Assembly: GCA_943736015.1 (NCBI GenBank) | Contig: OX031059.1 | Coordinates: 53,269,159-53,333,158 of the forward strand | DNA length: 64,000 nt | From: Tridacna crocea | Taxonomy: Eukaryota > Mollusca > Bivalvia > Cardiida > Cardiidae | Direction of reading: 5' to 3' | Shown: positions 53,893-63,424 of the stretch, in pieces | Position numbering within the stretch: the first letter of the stretch is position 1 | How the letters are laid out: every line of letters starts with the position of its first letter | Notes under the pieces: model-generated | What the model saw: the letters and a program-made list of their open reading frames with translations, nothing else | Database searches by the model: none | What the model was told of the DNA's origin: nothing | Program-made: the position numbers and the translations under genes

Positions 53893-54055
53893 CTTTAATT
53901 CTTTGCCAAACGACAATTCTGAACTCGACCAATTTGCTCAATCGATGAGTTCTATCTTTGACAGGATAGAAAACGTTGTTGGAAAAGGAGAAAAATGCTG
54001 GTTAACTGCATTTTTTCCTTTTCTGATAATGTTTTTAAACGCCGTCTTGCTATAG
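53893..54055 (-). mobile_element. PalA copy, shortened
   Basis: TTAATTCTTTGCCAAACGAC, shortened long arm, core GTTGTTGGAAAAGGAG with GGTTAAC-type centre, end GCTATAGGGCTAG. Confidence 0.65.
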
Positions 54056-54392
54056 GGCTAGATTGTCAAGTATACGGATAAGATATTTAAAAAAGAGAAC
54101 AAAAATAGAATTTGCTCTTAACCTTTTTCGCCAGCAAGGGCCAGTATCGTGATAGGTCTTTGTACCCACATATCGTCCATGTACTTCAATAACCCCGTAA
54201 CCACAGCTTGAAACAATCTGTAATTACGAGGTTTTTGAAGTAAACCGAAGAAGTGTTACTTAATAATTCAATTTCAATTAACTTCATCTGTATTTCGTGA
54301 GCTGAATAAAAGCTTAACCAACACGGACGTATCCGAATTCTATTAATTCTTTCTTTCAGTAGATGCAATTTGCTGCATACAATTTGATGGGT
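54056..54392. other. stretch without gene
   Basis: I see no gene or named repeat. Confidence 0.5.
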
Positions 54393-54394
54393 AT

Positions 54395-54620
54395 TTAACC
54401 CTTTACCACACAATGGCGACTATTAACGTCCCTGAGGAAGAGGCCTTTGAAACTTTATGGGAAAAGGAGAAAATGCTGGTAGCCAGCATTTTCTCCTTTT
54501 CCCACAAAGTTTTCTTCTCTATCGAAGAAAAATTGCATCATTTGAGACCCTATATTATCGCCTACATATGCTTTTATTTTGGATATAGGTCTAAAATTCT
54601 TCTGTGTGGTAAAGGGTTAA
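54395..54620 (+). mobile_element. PalA copy, CAAAG variant
   Basis: TTAACCCTTTACCACAC, core GAAACTTTATGGG / CCCACAAAGTTTTC, centre CTGGTAGCCAG, worn long arm, end GTGTGGTAAAGGGTTAA shared with the next copy. Confidence 0.88.
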
Positions 54621-54857
54621 CTCTTTACCACATAGCCCCGACTCTTAACGACCTTGAGAGAGAAGTCTATAGAAAACATTGTGGGAAAAGGAGAAAATGC
54701 TGGTAACCAGCATTTTCTCCTTTTCTCACAATGTTTTCAACCCATTCCAAATCAAGTTTCAATTTTTGATTCATATAGATTTATATCTATTTTGTCGTCT
54801 GCAAATGCTTTCAATTTGGACTAGTCCAGAATTTTGTCGTTTGTTATAAAGAGTTAA
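54617..54857 (+). mobile_element. PalA copy
   Basis: TTAACTCTTTACCACATAGC, core with one mismatch (TCTCACAATG), long arm with GATTTATATCTA insertion, GTCGTCTGCAAATGC, TTAA end. Confidence 0.9.
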
Positions 54858-55070
54858 TGCATTAACATGTTGCATTATGGGAAGCAAGTCATTATACATT
54901 TCAGGATCCATACAATTGATGCTTTGTAACATCCTGACTCAATCATGAGGCAGAAAGGTCCTTTGACTCGTAGAAAATTGACCAGTGGCACAAGTTTCGA
55001 CTCAGGCGCGGTCTGAGCAGATTGATCTGGGTGGATACTTTTTGTAGATGCATTGATTGAGCCCCCCCCT
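54857..55070 (-). mobile_element. PalF copy
   Basis: TGCATTATGGGAAGCAAGTC, AAAGGTCCTTTGACTCG, AAAATTGACCAGTGGC, worn palindrome TCAGGCGCGGTCTGAGCAG, TTTTTGTAGATGCATTG. Confidence 0.7.
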
Positions 55071-55151
55071 CCCCTCATTTTCATATACCACGACTCACGT
55101 AAAAATACCTCTCGAATACACCTAAAGATTTGAAGATTGATTAACATTTCT

Positions 55152-55373
55152 TTAACCCTTTACCCCATAAGGCATTTCTATGGTATCTCTAATTGACCGT
55201 AAATAACAGCAAGGATGAAGCCATGTGTATATGATACCTTTTGATAGCATAGAAAACATTGTGACAAAAGGTGAAATTGCTCGTCACGAGCAATTTCACC
55301 TTTTGCCACAATGTTTTCCAAAGGCTCCTACAAGTAATGCGTAGAAATAACTATCTATGGAGTAAAGGGTTAA
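55152..55373 (-). mobile_element. PalA, A3 subfamily
   Basis: TTAA both ends; CCCCATAAGGCATTTC long arm, core GTGACAAAAGGTGAAATTGC / GCAATTTCACCTTTTGCCAC with CGTCACG centre. A small deletion in the long arm after GATGAAGCC. Confidence 0.93.
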
Positions 55374-55462
55374 ATATTCTCTTATTCTAAAAAGAAAAAA
55401 AAACATTCGTATTAATGAACCCATAAATAGAAAAATGCTATCTCCCTTTCTCTCTCTGTTCA

Positions 55463-55463
55463 C

Positions 55464-55497
<34 letters not shown>

Positions 55498-55498
55498 T
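55463..55498. repeat. (CAT)n microsatellite
   Basis: About 11 units of ATC/CAT. Confidence 0.95.
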
Positions 55499-55593
55499 TC
55501 GCCAGCAATAAAACGGCGGCGAGTACGAAGATAGCAGTAGCAGACCCTCATCAATAACAATAAAAGCAGCATTAAAATGCCATAAATTACCCA

Positions 55594-55822
55594 TTAACTC
55601 ATTACCAAACGACAAAATCTTAGGTTTGCCCAAATCGAAAGCATTTGCAGACGACAAAATAAAAGTGAGTGAAAATTTGAATTTTGTTTTGTGAAGGGTA
55701 GAAAACATTGTGGGAAAAGGAGAAAATGCTGGTTACCAGCATTTTCTCCTTTTCCTACAATGTTTTCCAAAGGCTTCTTTCTCAGGGGCGTCAAAAGTAG
55801 GGATTGTGTGGTAATGGGTTAA
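55594..55822 (-). mobile_element. PalA copy, intact
   Basis: TTAACTCATTACCAAACG, perfect long arm, core with one mismatch (TCCTACAATG), short arm GTAGGGATTGTGTGG, TTAA. Confidence 0.93.
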
Positions 55823-55904
55823 CTCTTTCGCTTCTTACTATAATTATACACAATACCAGAAGAAAAAGCTGAAAAGCCACGGCATTCAAAGTGCTGGAGT
55901 AAAT

Positions 55905-56345
55905 TTATTGGCATTATATCAAGCGTTGTCTGCGCATGTCATAATCTTCGAAGATTCGATTTGTCGGCTATGCCATTGTAAAATGCCATCTAGCGGGAGA
56001 TAATGACTTGATATATCATTATCTCCCGCTAGATGGCATTCTACGAATACACATCTATCTCTAATTTGGGAATTCTGAGTACAGAACCGGACTACTTTTC
56101 TACGCGACAACCGTTACTTTGAATATCAAACTAAATTAAACGTTTACTCAATTAAATTATCTGGTGCGATTCATTCAGCTAAGATCAACTAGCGTATAAC
56201 CTGTATTCTCCGGATATTTATTAAAACAACCCCTACATGGTTGGTTAATAGCTTCCATGTAAGCCCCTACTTTTCCCAAGTATTTGGGATCGGTGATGCG
56301 TCAAAGCAGACAGGTCGAATCTGTGAAGAATATAGCGTGCACAGA
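55905..56345 (-). repeat. repeat unit X, copy 2, with palindromic join
   Basis: The portion 56020-56345 is the reverse complement of 19390-19790 (CTCCCGCTAGATGGC, CGACAACCGTTAC, GGTGATGCGTC). A mirrored piece at 55920-56005 forms a hairpin centred near TGACTTGATATATCA. Confidence 0.62.
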
Positions 56346-56411
56346 CAATGTATATTCAGTTTTTGACAAAGGCGCATGTCATTTCATCTTTCTTAATTTC
56401 ACGGACGATAT

Positions 56412-56590
56412 TTAAGAAATAATCTTCTTTCTATCGTGGTATATCGTTCAATAAACCACAGTTGTGAGTTATGAGGCACAACAAATAATCCACGAGGGCG
56501 ATAGCCCGAGTGGGTTATTCATTGCGCCTCATTACTCACAACGTGGTTTATTGAACGATATACCACGATAGAAAGAAGATTATTTCGATT
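56412..56590. mobile_element. long palindrome element, single copy
   Basis: Arms of about 50 bp (AATCTTCTTTCTATCGTGG, TATATCGTTCAATAAACCAC and mirrors) flank GGCGATAGCCCGAGTGGG. TAAGAAATAATC/GATTATTTC mark the ends. Confidence 0.75.
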
Positions 56591-56883
56591 CTAACTTGTC
56601 CAATTCTTAATGAAAGGAAAACAACTTCAAACTAAGAGTAAAAACGCGGATGAAGATTATATTCCATTGAATAACTCACTCATTGAATGACGTCACTCTA
56701 CATGGATTGTCGCAGATTTTACCACGTTTTCCTTGCACTGTGTTTATAGAGCCAAAGTCGCGTGTCATGTTAGAATAGTTTTTCTACGCAAGGAAATTAT
56801 AGTCAAAAACAATTATCCATGGCTTCTCGAGTGTCAATTGCAGCATACGCAGACAGGAAATAAAAAAGTACCAAAATATTGCG
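56591..56883. other. spacer
   Basis: No gene recognised; contains AATGACGTCACTC near 56688. Confidence 0.4.
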
Positions 56884-56885
56884 TT

Positions 56886-57114
56886 TTAACCCTTTACTCC
56901 ACAGATACTCATTTCTACGCATTGCTTGTAGGAGCCTTTGGAAAACATTGTGACAAAAGGTGAAATTGCTCGTGACGAGCAATTTCACCTTTTGCCACAA
57001 TGTTTTCTATGCTATCAAAAGGTGTCATATTCACATAAGAAACAGCTTCATCCTTGCTGTTATTTAGGGTCAATTAGAGATACAAAAGAAATGCCTTATG
57101 GGGTAAAGGGTTAA
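56886..57114 (+). mobile_element. PalA, A3 subfamily, upstream of XKR gene
   Basis: TTAA both ends; CTCCACAGATACTCATTTC short arm, core GTGACAAAAGGTGAAATTGC with CGTGACG centre, long arm ending GCCTTATGGGGTAAAGGG. It lies 430 bp before the XKR start. Confidence 0.93.
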
Positions 57115-57144
57115 CCTAAAAACGCCTGACACAACAATTTTTGC

Positions 57145-57184
57145 CTTTGCGAGCAGTGTATGTCAACATCAGACTTCATGTTTT
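57145..57184. mobile_element. PalB half palindrome
   Basis: AGTGTATGTCAACATCAGAC with decay; joined to a PalA short arm. Confidence 0.4.
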
Positions 57185-57253
57185 ACACAAGGTTTTCAAA
57201 AGGTTTCTTTCTCTGGGTCGTTAATATTTGGGATTTTGGCGGCAAATGGTTAA
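57185..57253 (-). mobile_element. PalA short-arm fragment
   Basis: AAGGTTTTCAAAAGGTTTC, GGGTCGTTAATATTTGGG and AAATGGTTAAG; no palindrome. Confidence 0.65.
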
Positions 57254-57424
57254 GTGCGAAAATCAATAGTAATAAAGCCTTTTGTTTATCATTTCAGACA
57301 CCGAACATCAACCGTAAGTGGGCAATAAAGACTCAGTGATAATGGTCAATACACCACAACGGCGTGAAAGTACTTTCCTGACCACTTATGACCGGTTTAT
57401 CCGATGATTTATGACATTCAAACA

Positions 57425-57439
57425 GAGAGAGAGAGAGAG
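57425..57439. repeat. (GA)n run upstream of the XKR start
   Basis: A pure GA dinucleotide run of about 15 bp lies 107 bp before the proposed start codon. It could be a 5' UTR or a proximal-promoter GAGA tract. No TATA box is obvious nearby. Confidence 0.6.
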
Positions 57440-57545
57440 CAACAGAAAACCACAAAGATGATGTGAGAGCGGTTTTTCGAAAGAAGACAATGTGGCTGTG
57501 ATATGCGTACTGTGTCAAAATCGTAAAAAGTTTGGTGTTTTTAAA

Positions 57546-59906
57546 ATGGCGACATCTTGTTTCGGAATCTCTCTGGTTGTGTCCTTGATGTTCTACCTCG
57601 GACAAATGGTCATGAACGGTGCTGTGGCTTACAGACTGTATTTTAACGACGGGATCAAGACTTGGTTCTTGCCTTATATAGGGCTACTTCTCATACCATT
57701 GGTTTTGATACAGCTTGTATCAGCTATCTTGTTTCTGTCAAAGAACGGAGATAAGCTGTCGGTGACGTCATGCATCCTGGTAGCCGTTTTACACGTCTTT
57801 CAACTCGGATTGATATGGAGGCATTTTACGACCTTTCGCCAGGTCGATCCAAAATGTCGGTCGAGAGAGTTGGCAGATTTCAACATTTTACAGCTTGTGC
57901 ATTTATTTACATCTATGCTACCATTGTTGTGCATACAGACATTCTTATTTTACCACCACGAAGTAGGAGAAATCATTTTATTAGTAACAGTGGCAGTAAC
58001 ACTGTTTGGAACCTGCTGGCATCTTTCAACGTATAGTGTCACAGACAATGACGTCATGATATGTGTAAGGATACTTGTAAAGTTCCTATGGCGCCTTGGG
58101 GAACTACTTTCACGAGTCATATCACTTACAGTTTTTGCATCCGTCTATCATTACTGGATATTTTTAATTGTTGGCCTACATGGAATAACGATGTTAGTCT
58201 GTCTTTGTACATCGATCATGGGAGTATTTGATAGCCGAGGTGGGTCAAGGTCACACAAAGTACAGTGGAGTTTAATGTTCTCATACATGTACTCATTCTG
58301 TTTTATTAACATTGCATCGCATTCCTCTGCATTTCGATATGCTTTGTTTTACATTATCATGTTTTTCGAAAACGTGGTCTTAACCGTGGTATGGTATATG
58401 CAGGTTGAAGAACCACATGGGTACATAAACAAGAACCTCGTGGCAGCTTTATCGGCAGGGTCTTTCATTATTTCGATGATATTTTTAGTAATCTATTACA
58501 AATCGTTCAGCTTAAAATATACCAGCGATGACGAAAGGGAACTCTGTAATGAGAAGTACTCCTGTATCAACTGCAAACTAAGCGTGTGTTCTAAGCATAA
58601 TTTAAAACTGCAGAGACCTTTCAGTGCCGGTTGGATGTCTCATTACCAGAAAGCGCTTGCCCATGGAAATTATTACAAAAACATCCTACATGACACATTA
58701 CTTGATTCTGATCGTGAATCTGTCCATGATATTTTGAATTCATCCGGAGAACATTGTCAGATACGCGACACTGATTTAGAGAGTATCCGAAACAGTGAGC
58801 GGAAATATACAAGTGTTCAGGGAACTGGAACTTACACACATAAGCGATTCTTCGATTCAGATCCTAATATCAAACAGTTAGCAGAAACTGATTCAATATC
58901 CGGCGGAAGTGGAATATATGACGATGATTGGAGGCATAAGCCAGACGCTTTATTGTCTCAGCTTACTGCACAAGATACCCTGAGCTTACTTAGCAGCAAA
59001 ACAAAACTGTTAACAGACAGTTGGGACGATCTGAAGAAAGAAAACGTCAGTCTCGACAAAGATCCGAAACACCCTAAATCACTGGATGTCCTGAACTCGT
59101 TGATAAAAAAAGATTTAGATTCTAGTTTTCTTTCAGACGGGTATACAACTGATTACACATTAGAAAGTTACCAGTTACCGGTCACAGTGTTGGCTAAAAG
59201 GCGTGCACGATTATTCCGACGACAGCCAGAACCGGCGTACTCGGTAACTTCGGATTCTACGGATTGCACAATATGTTCGTTTATTCGTAATAATCCGTCA
59301 AGTCCTGAATCCTCACGCCGGAAGTTCTCGGTCCACGAAGACATTCCTGAGGAAACGTACGCTGAAGTTCAAAAAAGGTGCAGGGATATAAGACATGAAA
59401 GACAAATGAAATATAAAAAATACAGGACTAGGTCAGCTGATTCACATCTAAGAAATGACAAACCGTACAGAGAAGTGATTAACTTAAATGATATTTATAG
59501 TAAACCGAAACGTAAAACAGAAAGGACTGTTCAAGTTGATGTCAAAGAACGACAGAAACTTCAAAACAAGACAATATCAAAAATACCAATTCCTACCTCA
59601 AAAAACTATAAATCAAATAATCATCAAGTGCCCTTAGTTGTCAAAGCACCTCCTGTTCCAGAAGATAAAGATACAACTAGAAGAGAACGTGCTTTAAACA
59701 AACTGCCAGAGTCTAATGTCATTAGCACGGCTCACAAACCACGTGACCTTGTATTCGTGTCACGTGTCAAGGAAACAACTCCATGCTATGCTAGTGATTC
59801 CGGTGATTCCGCTTTCCCGAGAAATACGCCGTTAAGCTCCTATTTGGCGGCAACGGACGATTATCAGGATGGCATCAGTGAATCGTCGGGTGAAATGATA
59901 ATATAG
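57546..59906 (+). CDS. XK-related (XKR/CED-8 family) membrane protein, 786 aa
   Basis: The protein is a multi-pass XK-family member. In animals this family includes plasma-membrane phospholipid scramblases (XKR4/8/9, nematode CED-8) that expose phosphatidylserine in dying cells; scramblase activity here is inferred. About ten hydrophobic segments lie at roughly residues 4-28, 38-65, 73-92, 114-136, 140-163, 176-200, 203-228, 239-259, 265-285 and 296-318. Family-like motifs are WHLSTY (158-163), FLWRLGELLSRVISL (180-194) and RYALFYIIMFFEN (264-276). The open frame extends upstream to a GTG at 57492, but the first ATG in frame is 57546, in good context (AAAATGG), so I start there. Residues 319-786 form a polar, Ser/Asp/Lys-rich tail, longer than in most vertebrate XKRs. 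It has a basic stretch (KRRARLFRRQ) and possible caspase-type DxxD sites (DSGD 751-754, DYQD 772-775). A (GA)n run lies at 57425-57439. No intron is visible inside; upstream exons cannot be excluded. The exact orthologue is undetermined. Confidence 0.9.
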   Translation: MATSCFGISLVVSLMFYLGQMVMNGAVAYRLYFNDGIKTWFLPYIGLLLIPLVLIQLVSAILFLSKNGDKLSVTSCILVAVLHVFQLGLIWRHFTTFRQVDPKCRSRELADFNILQLVHLFTSMLPLLCIQTFLFYHHEVGEIILLVTVAVTLFGTCWHLSTYSVTDNDVMICVRILVKFLWRLGELLSRVISLTVFASVYHYWIFLIVGLHGITMLVCLCTSIMGVFDSRGGSRSHKVQWSLMFSYMYSFCFINIASHSSAFRYALFYIIMFFENVVLTVVWYMQVEEPHGYINKNLVAALSAGSFIISMIFLVIYYKSFSLKYTSDDERELCNEKYSCINCKLSVCSKHNLKLQRPFSAGWMSHYQKALAHGNYYKNILHDTLLDSDRESVHDILNSSGEHCQIRDTDLESIRNSERKYTSVQGTGTYTHKRFFDSDPNIKQLAETDSISGGSGIYDDDWRHKPDALLSQLTAQDTLSLLSSKTKLLTDSWDDLKKENVSLDKDPKHPKSLDVLNSLIKKDLDSSFLSDGYTTDYTLESYQLPVTVLAKRRARLFRRQPEPAYSVTSDSTDCTICSFIRNNPSSPESSRRKFSVHEDIPEETYAEVQKRCRDIRHERQMKYKKYRTRSADSHLRNDKPYREVINLNDIYSKPKRKTERTVQVDVKERQKLQNKTISKIPIPTSKNYKSNNHQVPLVVKAPPVPEDKDTTRRERALNKLPESNVISTAHKPRDLVFVSRVKETTPCYASDSGDSAFPRNTPLSSYLAATDDYQDGISESSGEMII

Positions 59907-60015
59907 ATCTAGAATATTTGACGTGATCTGCGTAAAAATCTCTAACGGCTAAATCAAACACATGTGTGAAATGGTCAAACTGATTGTTGAATTTACCATC
60001 CGTGCCTCTTGGTGA

Positions 60016-60153
60016 TTAACTCTATCACACCATTCCGAATTTTGAAGCCTCTGAAAAAGAAGCCTTTTGAAAACATTGAGGGAAAAGGAGAAAATGCTGG
60101 TAATCAGCATTTTCTCAATTTCCATTAATGTTGTTTTTTACTCATTGGAGAGG
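60016..60153 (+). mobile_element. PalA copy beyond XKR stop, right arm cut
   Basis: TTAACTCTATCACACCATTC, core GAAAACATTGAGGG / CATTAATG with losses and GGTAATC centre. Right-arm homology stops near GGAGAGGTC at about 60154. Confidence 0.75.
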
Positions 60154-60702
60154 TCATCAGACCTCTCCAACAGTGTTGAGTTTAAAAGGCAGACTACCTC
60201 AGAAATTGCTGTCTAAATCCAATCTTTGTAGGGGAATTGTTCCGATACACAGTATGTTTCGTCATGATTTTATAAAGAAATCGAAGTCTAAAAACTGAAA
60301 TAGGAAATAGACGTGGTTTGTTTCTATATCGCGAATTTCAACAAAATTGTAAGGATTTATTTGCATATTCCCTTTCCAACAATTTTAATTTTGTATTACA
60401 ATCTTAAATCTAAACAAAAAGAAGAAAAAGAAAAAAGAATTTCGTTAAAAATAGAAACGAACACAGCGGAAAAAATCACGTGACCTTAAAACGCGGGAAG
60501 ATGGTCATGTGACTTACATAAATTACAAGGACGGATGATACGGAATCCTGTTTTTGCCATCCACTTTGATGAATGTGTATTTACAACTGAACAGATTTCA
60601 ACTACCCGTTTATTGTCTTGCTTGTTTCTTTATATGTACCTAGATATATTTAACCTAAAAGCATAAAAACTATTAGAAAATAATGATGTCGACCTCTCCT
60701 GG
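60154..60702. mobile_element. possible insert splitting a PalA copy
   Basis: Ends read GGAGAGGTC and GACCTCTCC. A PalA left part precedes and a PalA long arm follows at 60730, which would fit an insertion of about 550 bp. No clear target duplication was found. Confidence 0.35.
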
Positions 60703-60729
60703 CTTCTTTTTTAAAGAAGCCACTTGTCT

Positions 60730-60827
60730 TAAGTCAAGTTTCAATTTCTTGGTCACATTTATTTTGTCGTCTGCAAATGCACTAAATTCGGACAAGTCTA
60801 ATATTTTGTAGTTTGGTTAAGAGTTAA
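60730..60827 (+). mobile_element. PalA long arm (right part)
   Basis: TCAAGTTTCAATTTCTTGG, TTTATTTTGTCGTCTGC and TAGTTTGGTTAAGAGTTAA; could be the missing right end of 60016. Confidence 0.65.
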
Positions 60828-60921
60828 TTAATATCCTATTGATTTCGAGATTTCCGCCAAGTTTTTTAAATTACAATATTCTGACATGTTTCTAGACTTG
60901 TTCATGTTTTAGGCCCACATG

Positions 60922-61150
60922 TTAACCCATTGGCACACAATTCCTACTTTCACCGCCCCTGAGAAAGAAGCCTTTTGAAAACACTGCGGGAAAAGGAGAA
61001 AATGCTGGTAACCAGCATTTTCTCCTTTTCCCACAGTGTTTTCTACCCTTCCCAGAACCAATTTCAAGTTTTCAGTCACCTTTATTTTGTCATCTGCAAA
61101 TGCTTTCAATTGGAACCAGTCTAAAATTTTGTCGTGTGGTAAAGAGTTAA
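60922..61150 (+). mobile_element. PalA copy with mirrored ACACTG/CAGTGT change
   Basis: TTAACCCATTGGCACAC, core GAAAACACTGCGGG / CCCACAGTGTTTTC with GGTAACC centre, long arm with CATCTGCAAATGC, TTAA end. Same subgroup as 15505. Confidence 0.92.
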
Positions 61151-61154
61151 AGAT

Positions 61155-61742
61155 ATCAAGTGCTGACTGCCAGTGACCGCATTGCTTTCTATCGGGAGCT
61201 TTTCAGATTTCCTTGTCGTAAATCAAAAAGCGTGTTAAACAATTTTTACTGCTGCTAGATATGTATTACGTTACAGGTCTAAGAAAAATGGGCGTTAACA
61301 GTCAGAAAAGAAATGCATTCTTTTATCTGTTTTAGGTTAATTGTATTGTAATTTAAGCTCTTTTCAAGATTAACTTTCATTGTATACTCTACATTCTGAA
61401 AGTTACGTAGGGGTAGGGTGAGAAAAAAAACTTTTATAAGGGAGGTAATCGTAATCGAAATTCCAAAAGAATTGTATTAAGTTATGTTTCTTGGTACAAA
61501 CGGGTTTACATGATATGTGCGATAATAAGGCAACGTTTTCAGATGGATATTAATTTTATATTATTGTTTTGTACTATAATAAAGATGAAAATGTGTTTAT
61601 CTCCGATTCTTCGTCTTTGATGTCTTCATTAATATACTGGTAGTTATAGAGTTTCAGTTGAACTTTATTTTGGGAGTTTTCCAAAATACCTCGAATTCTT
61701 CAGTTGTATATGCGCTTTAGCACTGAACAAACCATAGAGACA
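61155..61742. other. stretch without gene
   Basis: AT-rich; the possible poly(A) signal of the XKR gene is here. I see no other gene. Confidence 0.45.
61578..61583 (+). promoter_or_regulatory. candidate poly(A) signal of the XKR gene
   Basis: AATAAA followed by T/GT-rich sequence lies 1.67 kb after the stop codon. If used, the 3' UTR would contain PalA copies at 60016 and 60922. No AATAAA was noticed between the stop codon and about 60100; assignment is inference. Confidence 0.3.
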
Positions 61743-61744
61743 TT

Positions 61745-62200
61745 GTAACCCTTTCCCAAACGACAAAATTTTAAACTGCTCCAAATTCAAAGCATTTGCA
61801 GACAACGAAATTAACCCTTTCCCAAACGACAAACTTTTAGACTAGACCAAATTGAAAGCATTTGCAGACGACAATTCAACTCTTGCTGAAAAGATGAAAT
61901 CTGTCTGTGATTGGGTAGAAAACATTGTGGGAAAAGGAGAAAATGCTGGTTACCAGCATTTTCGCCTTTTCCCACAATGTTTTCAAAAGGCTACTATTCC
62001 AGACCTGTAAAAACGAGAGATTGTTTGGGAAAGGGGTAATATGATCCAAAACTTGAAATTTGTTCAGGGCAGGGTGGAAAACATTGTGGTAAAAGGAAAA
62101 AAAATGCTGGTTACCAGCAATTTCTCTTTTTCGCACAATGTTTTCTAAAGGCTTCCTAATGAGATTCATGAAAACCCGCAATTGTTTGGTAAAGAATTAA
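61745..62200 (-). mobile_element. PalA copy interrupted by PalA
   Basis: GTAACCCTTTCCCAAACG and long arm to GCAGACAACGAAA, then the inner copy, then TATGATCCAAAACTTG and its core AACATTGTGGTAAAAGG with GGTTACC centre. It ends GTTTGGTAAAGAATTAA. Confidence 0.88.
61811..62039 (-). mobile_element. PalA copy nested in PalA
   Basis: Inserted at the TTAA inside the outer copy's long arm; left TTAA 61811-61814, right copy decayed to GTAA (62036-62039). Variant arm ACTCTTGCTGAAAAG; core with one mismatch (CATTTTCGCC). Confidence 0.92.
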
Positions 62201-62835
62201 CCCTCTACCAAAGGACAAAATTGTAGACTGGTCCAAATTAAAAGCACTTGCAGATAACAAAATAAATGTAACTCAAAAATTGAAATTTGTTTCCAGTAGG
62301 GTAGAAAACATTGTGGGAAAAGGAGAAAATTCTGGTAATCAGCATTTTCTCCTTTTCCCATAAGGTTTTCAAAAGGCTTCTATCTCAGGGTCGTCAAAAC
62401 CAGGGATTGCTTGGTAAAGGGCATCTTCGCTAGCCAAGTTTACGATCACTACGTGGATCTTACCTTGGCTAATTGAGCCCGATTTCGAGATTCCTGCGAT
62501 GCGCCCTCTATTGGATGCTGGTTATTACCCTCTTTACATCATATTTCTAAAAGCTAATAATATATCGTTTTACAAACCGCTTACGAATACACATGAAGCG
62601 ATAAACAGACATTCACGTGGGTTTCCATGTTTACGTTCTATTCGAAAGGTAGCGACCTTGTTCTATTTTTATCAAAGATGAAATGCTACGAGCGCTTTCA
62701 TTCGTTGCAGTTAGAGCTGGCTGCATCCAATGAAAAAGCATATCGGGGGAATGTAAAAATCAAGCTTGATTCGCCAAGGGTAGAGTAACGTAGTGAATCG
62801 TCAGCCCTGGCTTGCGAAGATGGGTAAAGGGTTAA
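62197..62835 (-). mobile_element. PalA copy interrupted by a 401-bp element
   Basis: TTAACCCTCTACCAAAGG, long arm, core with centre GGTAATC, short arm CCAGGGATTGC; the end GGTAAAGGG is duplicated around the insert, then TTAA at 62832. Confidence 0.92.
62422..62822. mobile_element. 401-bp element with 9-bp target duplication
   Basis: Flanked by GGTAAAGGG at 62413-62421 and 62823-62831. Terminal inverted repeats start CATCTTCGCTAGCCA and CATCTTCGCAAGCCA, extending imperfectly for about 50 bp (shared ACTACGT, ACCTTGGC). No coding capacity seen. A 9-bp duplication fits Mutator-like elements, among others. Confidence 0.9.
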
Positions 62836-62904
62836 ATCTGAAATGAGAGCCAAATAAAAGTAATTTCAAAATCGGCTTTGTTTCGAATGTCTTGGCAAAG
62901 CGGA

Positions 62905-62945
62905 CCGAGTAGATCAAAGATCAGTCTGATCTTGATCCTCGTTGG
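62905..62945. mobile_element. PalB palindrome, short form
   Basis: GTAGATCAAAGATCAG then TCTGATCTTGATCC; the GACTGCACG loop part is deleted. Confidence 0.6.
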
Positions 62946-62999
62946 CTGCAATAGCAATAGATAAAGTTGTGAAAGGCCCATTAATTTTCACCCTATGGT

Positions 63000-63215
63000 C
63001 CTTTACCACACAATGGCTAGATTTAACGACTCTTACAACGAAGGCTTTTGAAAACATTGTGAGAAAGGAGAAAATGCTGGTAACCAGCATTTTCTTCTTT
63101 TCCCACAATGTTTCCTACTCTATCGAAAAATGGTTTCTACTCTGTCAAAAACAAATTCCATCTTTTGAGCTATACTTAGATTGTCGTCGGCAGTTGCTTT
63201 CAATTTCGACAAGTC
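63000..63215 (+). mobile_element. PalA copy
   Basis: CTTTACCACACAATGGC, core with GGTAACC centre (CATTGTGAGAAAGGAG), a CTACTCTATCGAAAAATGG duplication, long arm with GTCGTCGGCAGTTGC. Confidence 0.8.
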
Positions 63216-63219
63216 TATT

Positions 63220-63424
63220 ATTTGCTCCTGATTTTGACGACCAAGCAGAAGACGTATTCTGAAAACATTGTGGGAAAAAGAAAACATGCTGATAACCAGC
63301 ATGCTCAAAATTTCCAACAGTGTTTTCTGCCTTTCTTTCAAGTTTTGAATCACCGTGATTTTGTCGTCTGCAAATGCTTTCAATTTGGACAAGTCTAAAA
63401 TTTTCTCGTTTGGTAAAAGAGATA
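63220..63424 (+). mobile_element. PalA copy, diverged
   Basis: GATTTTGACGACCAAGC short arm, core GAAAACATTGTGGG with GATAACC centre and worn right arm, long arm GTCGTCTGCAAATGC, end GTTTGGTAAAAGAG. Confidence 0.8.

Noticed and set aside
57492..57545. N-terminal extension of the XKR frame from a GTG
   Set aside because: GTG is not a usual start in animals. The first ATG in frame (57546) is in good context and places the first membrane segment at the N-terminus, as in the family.
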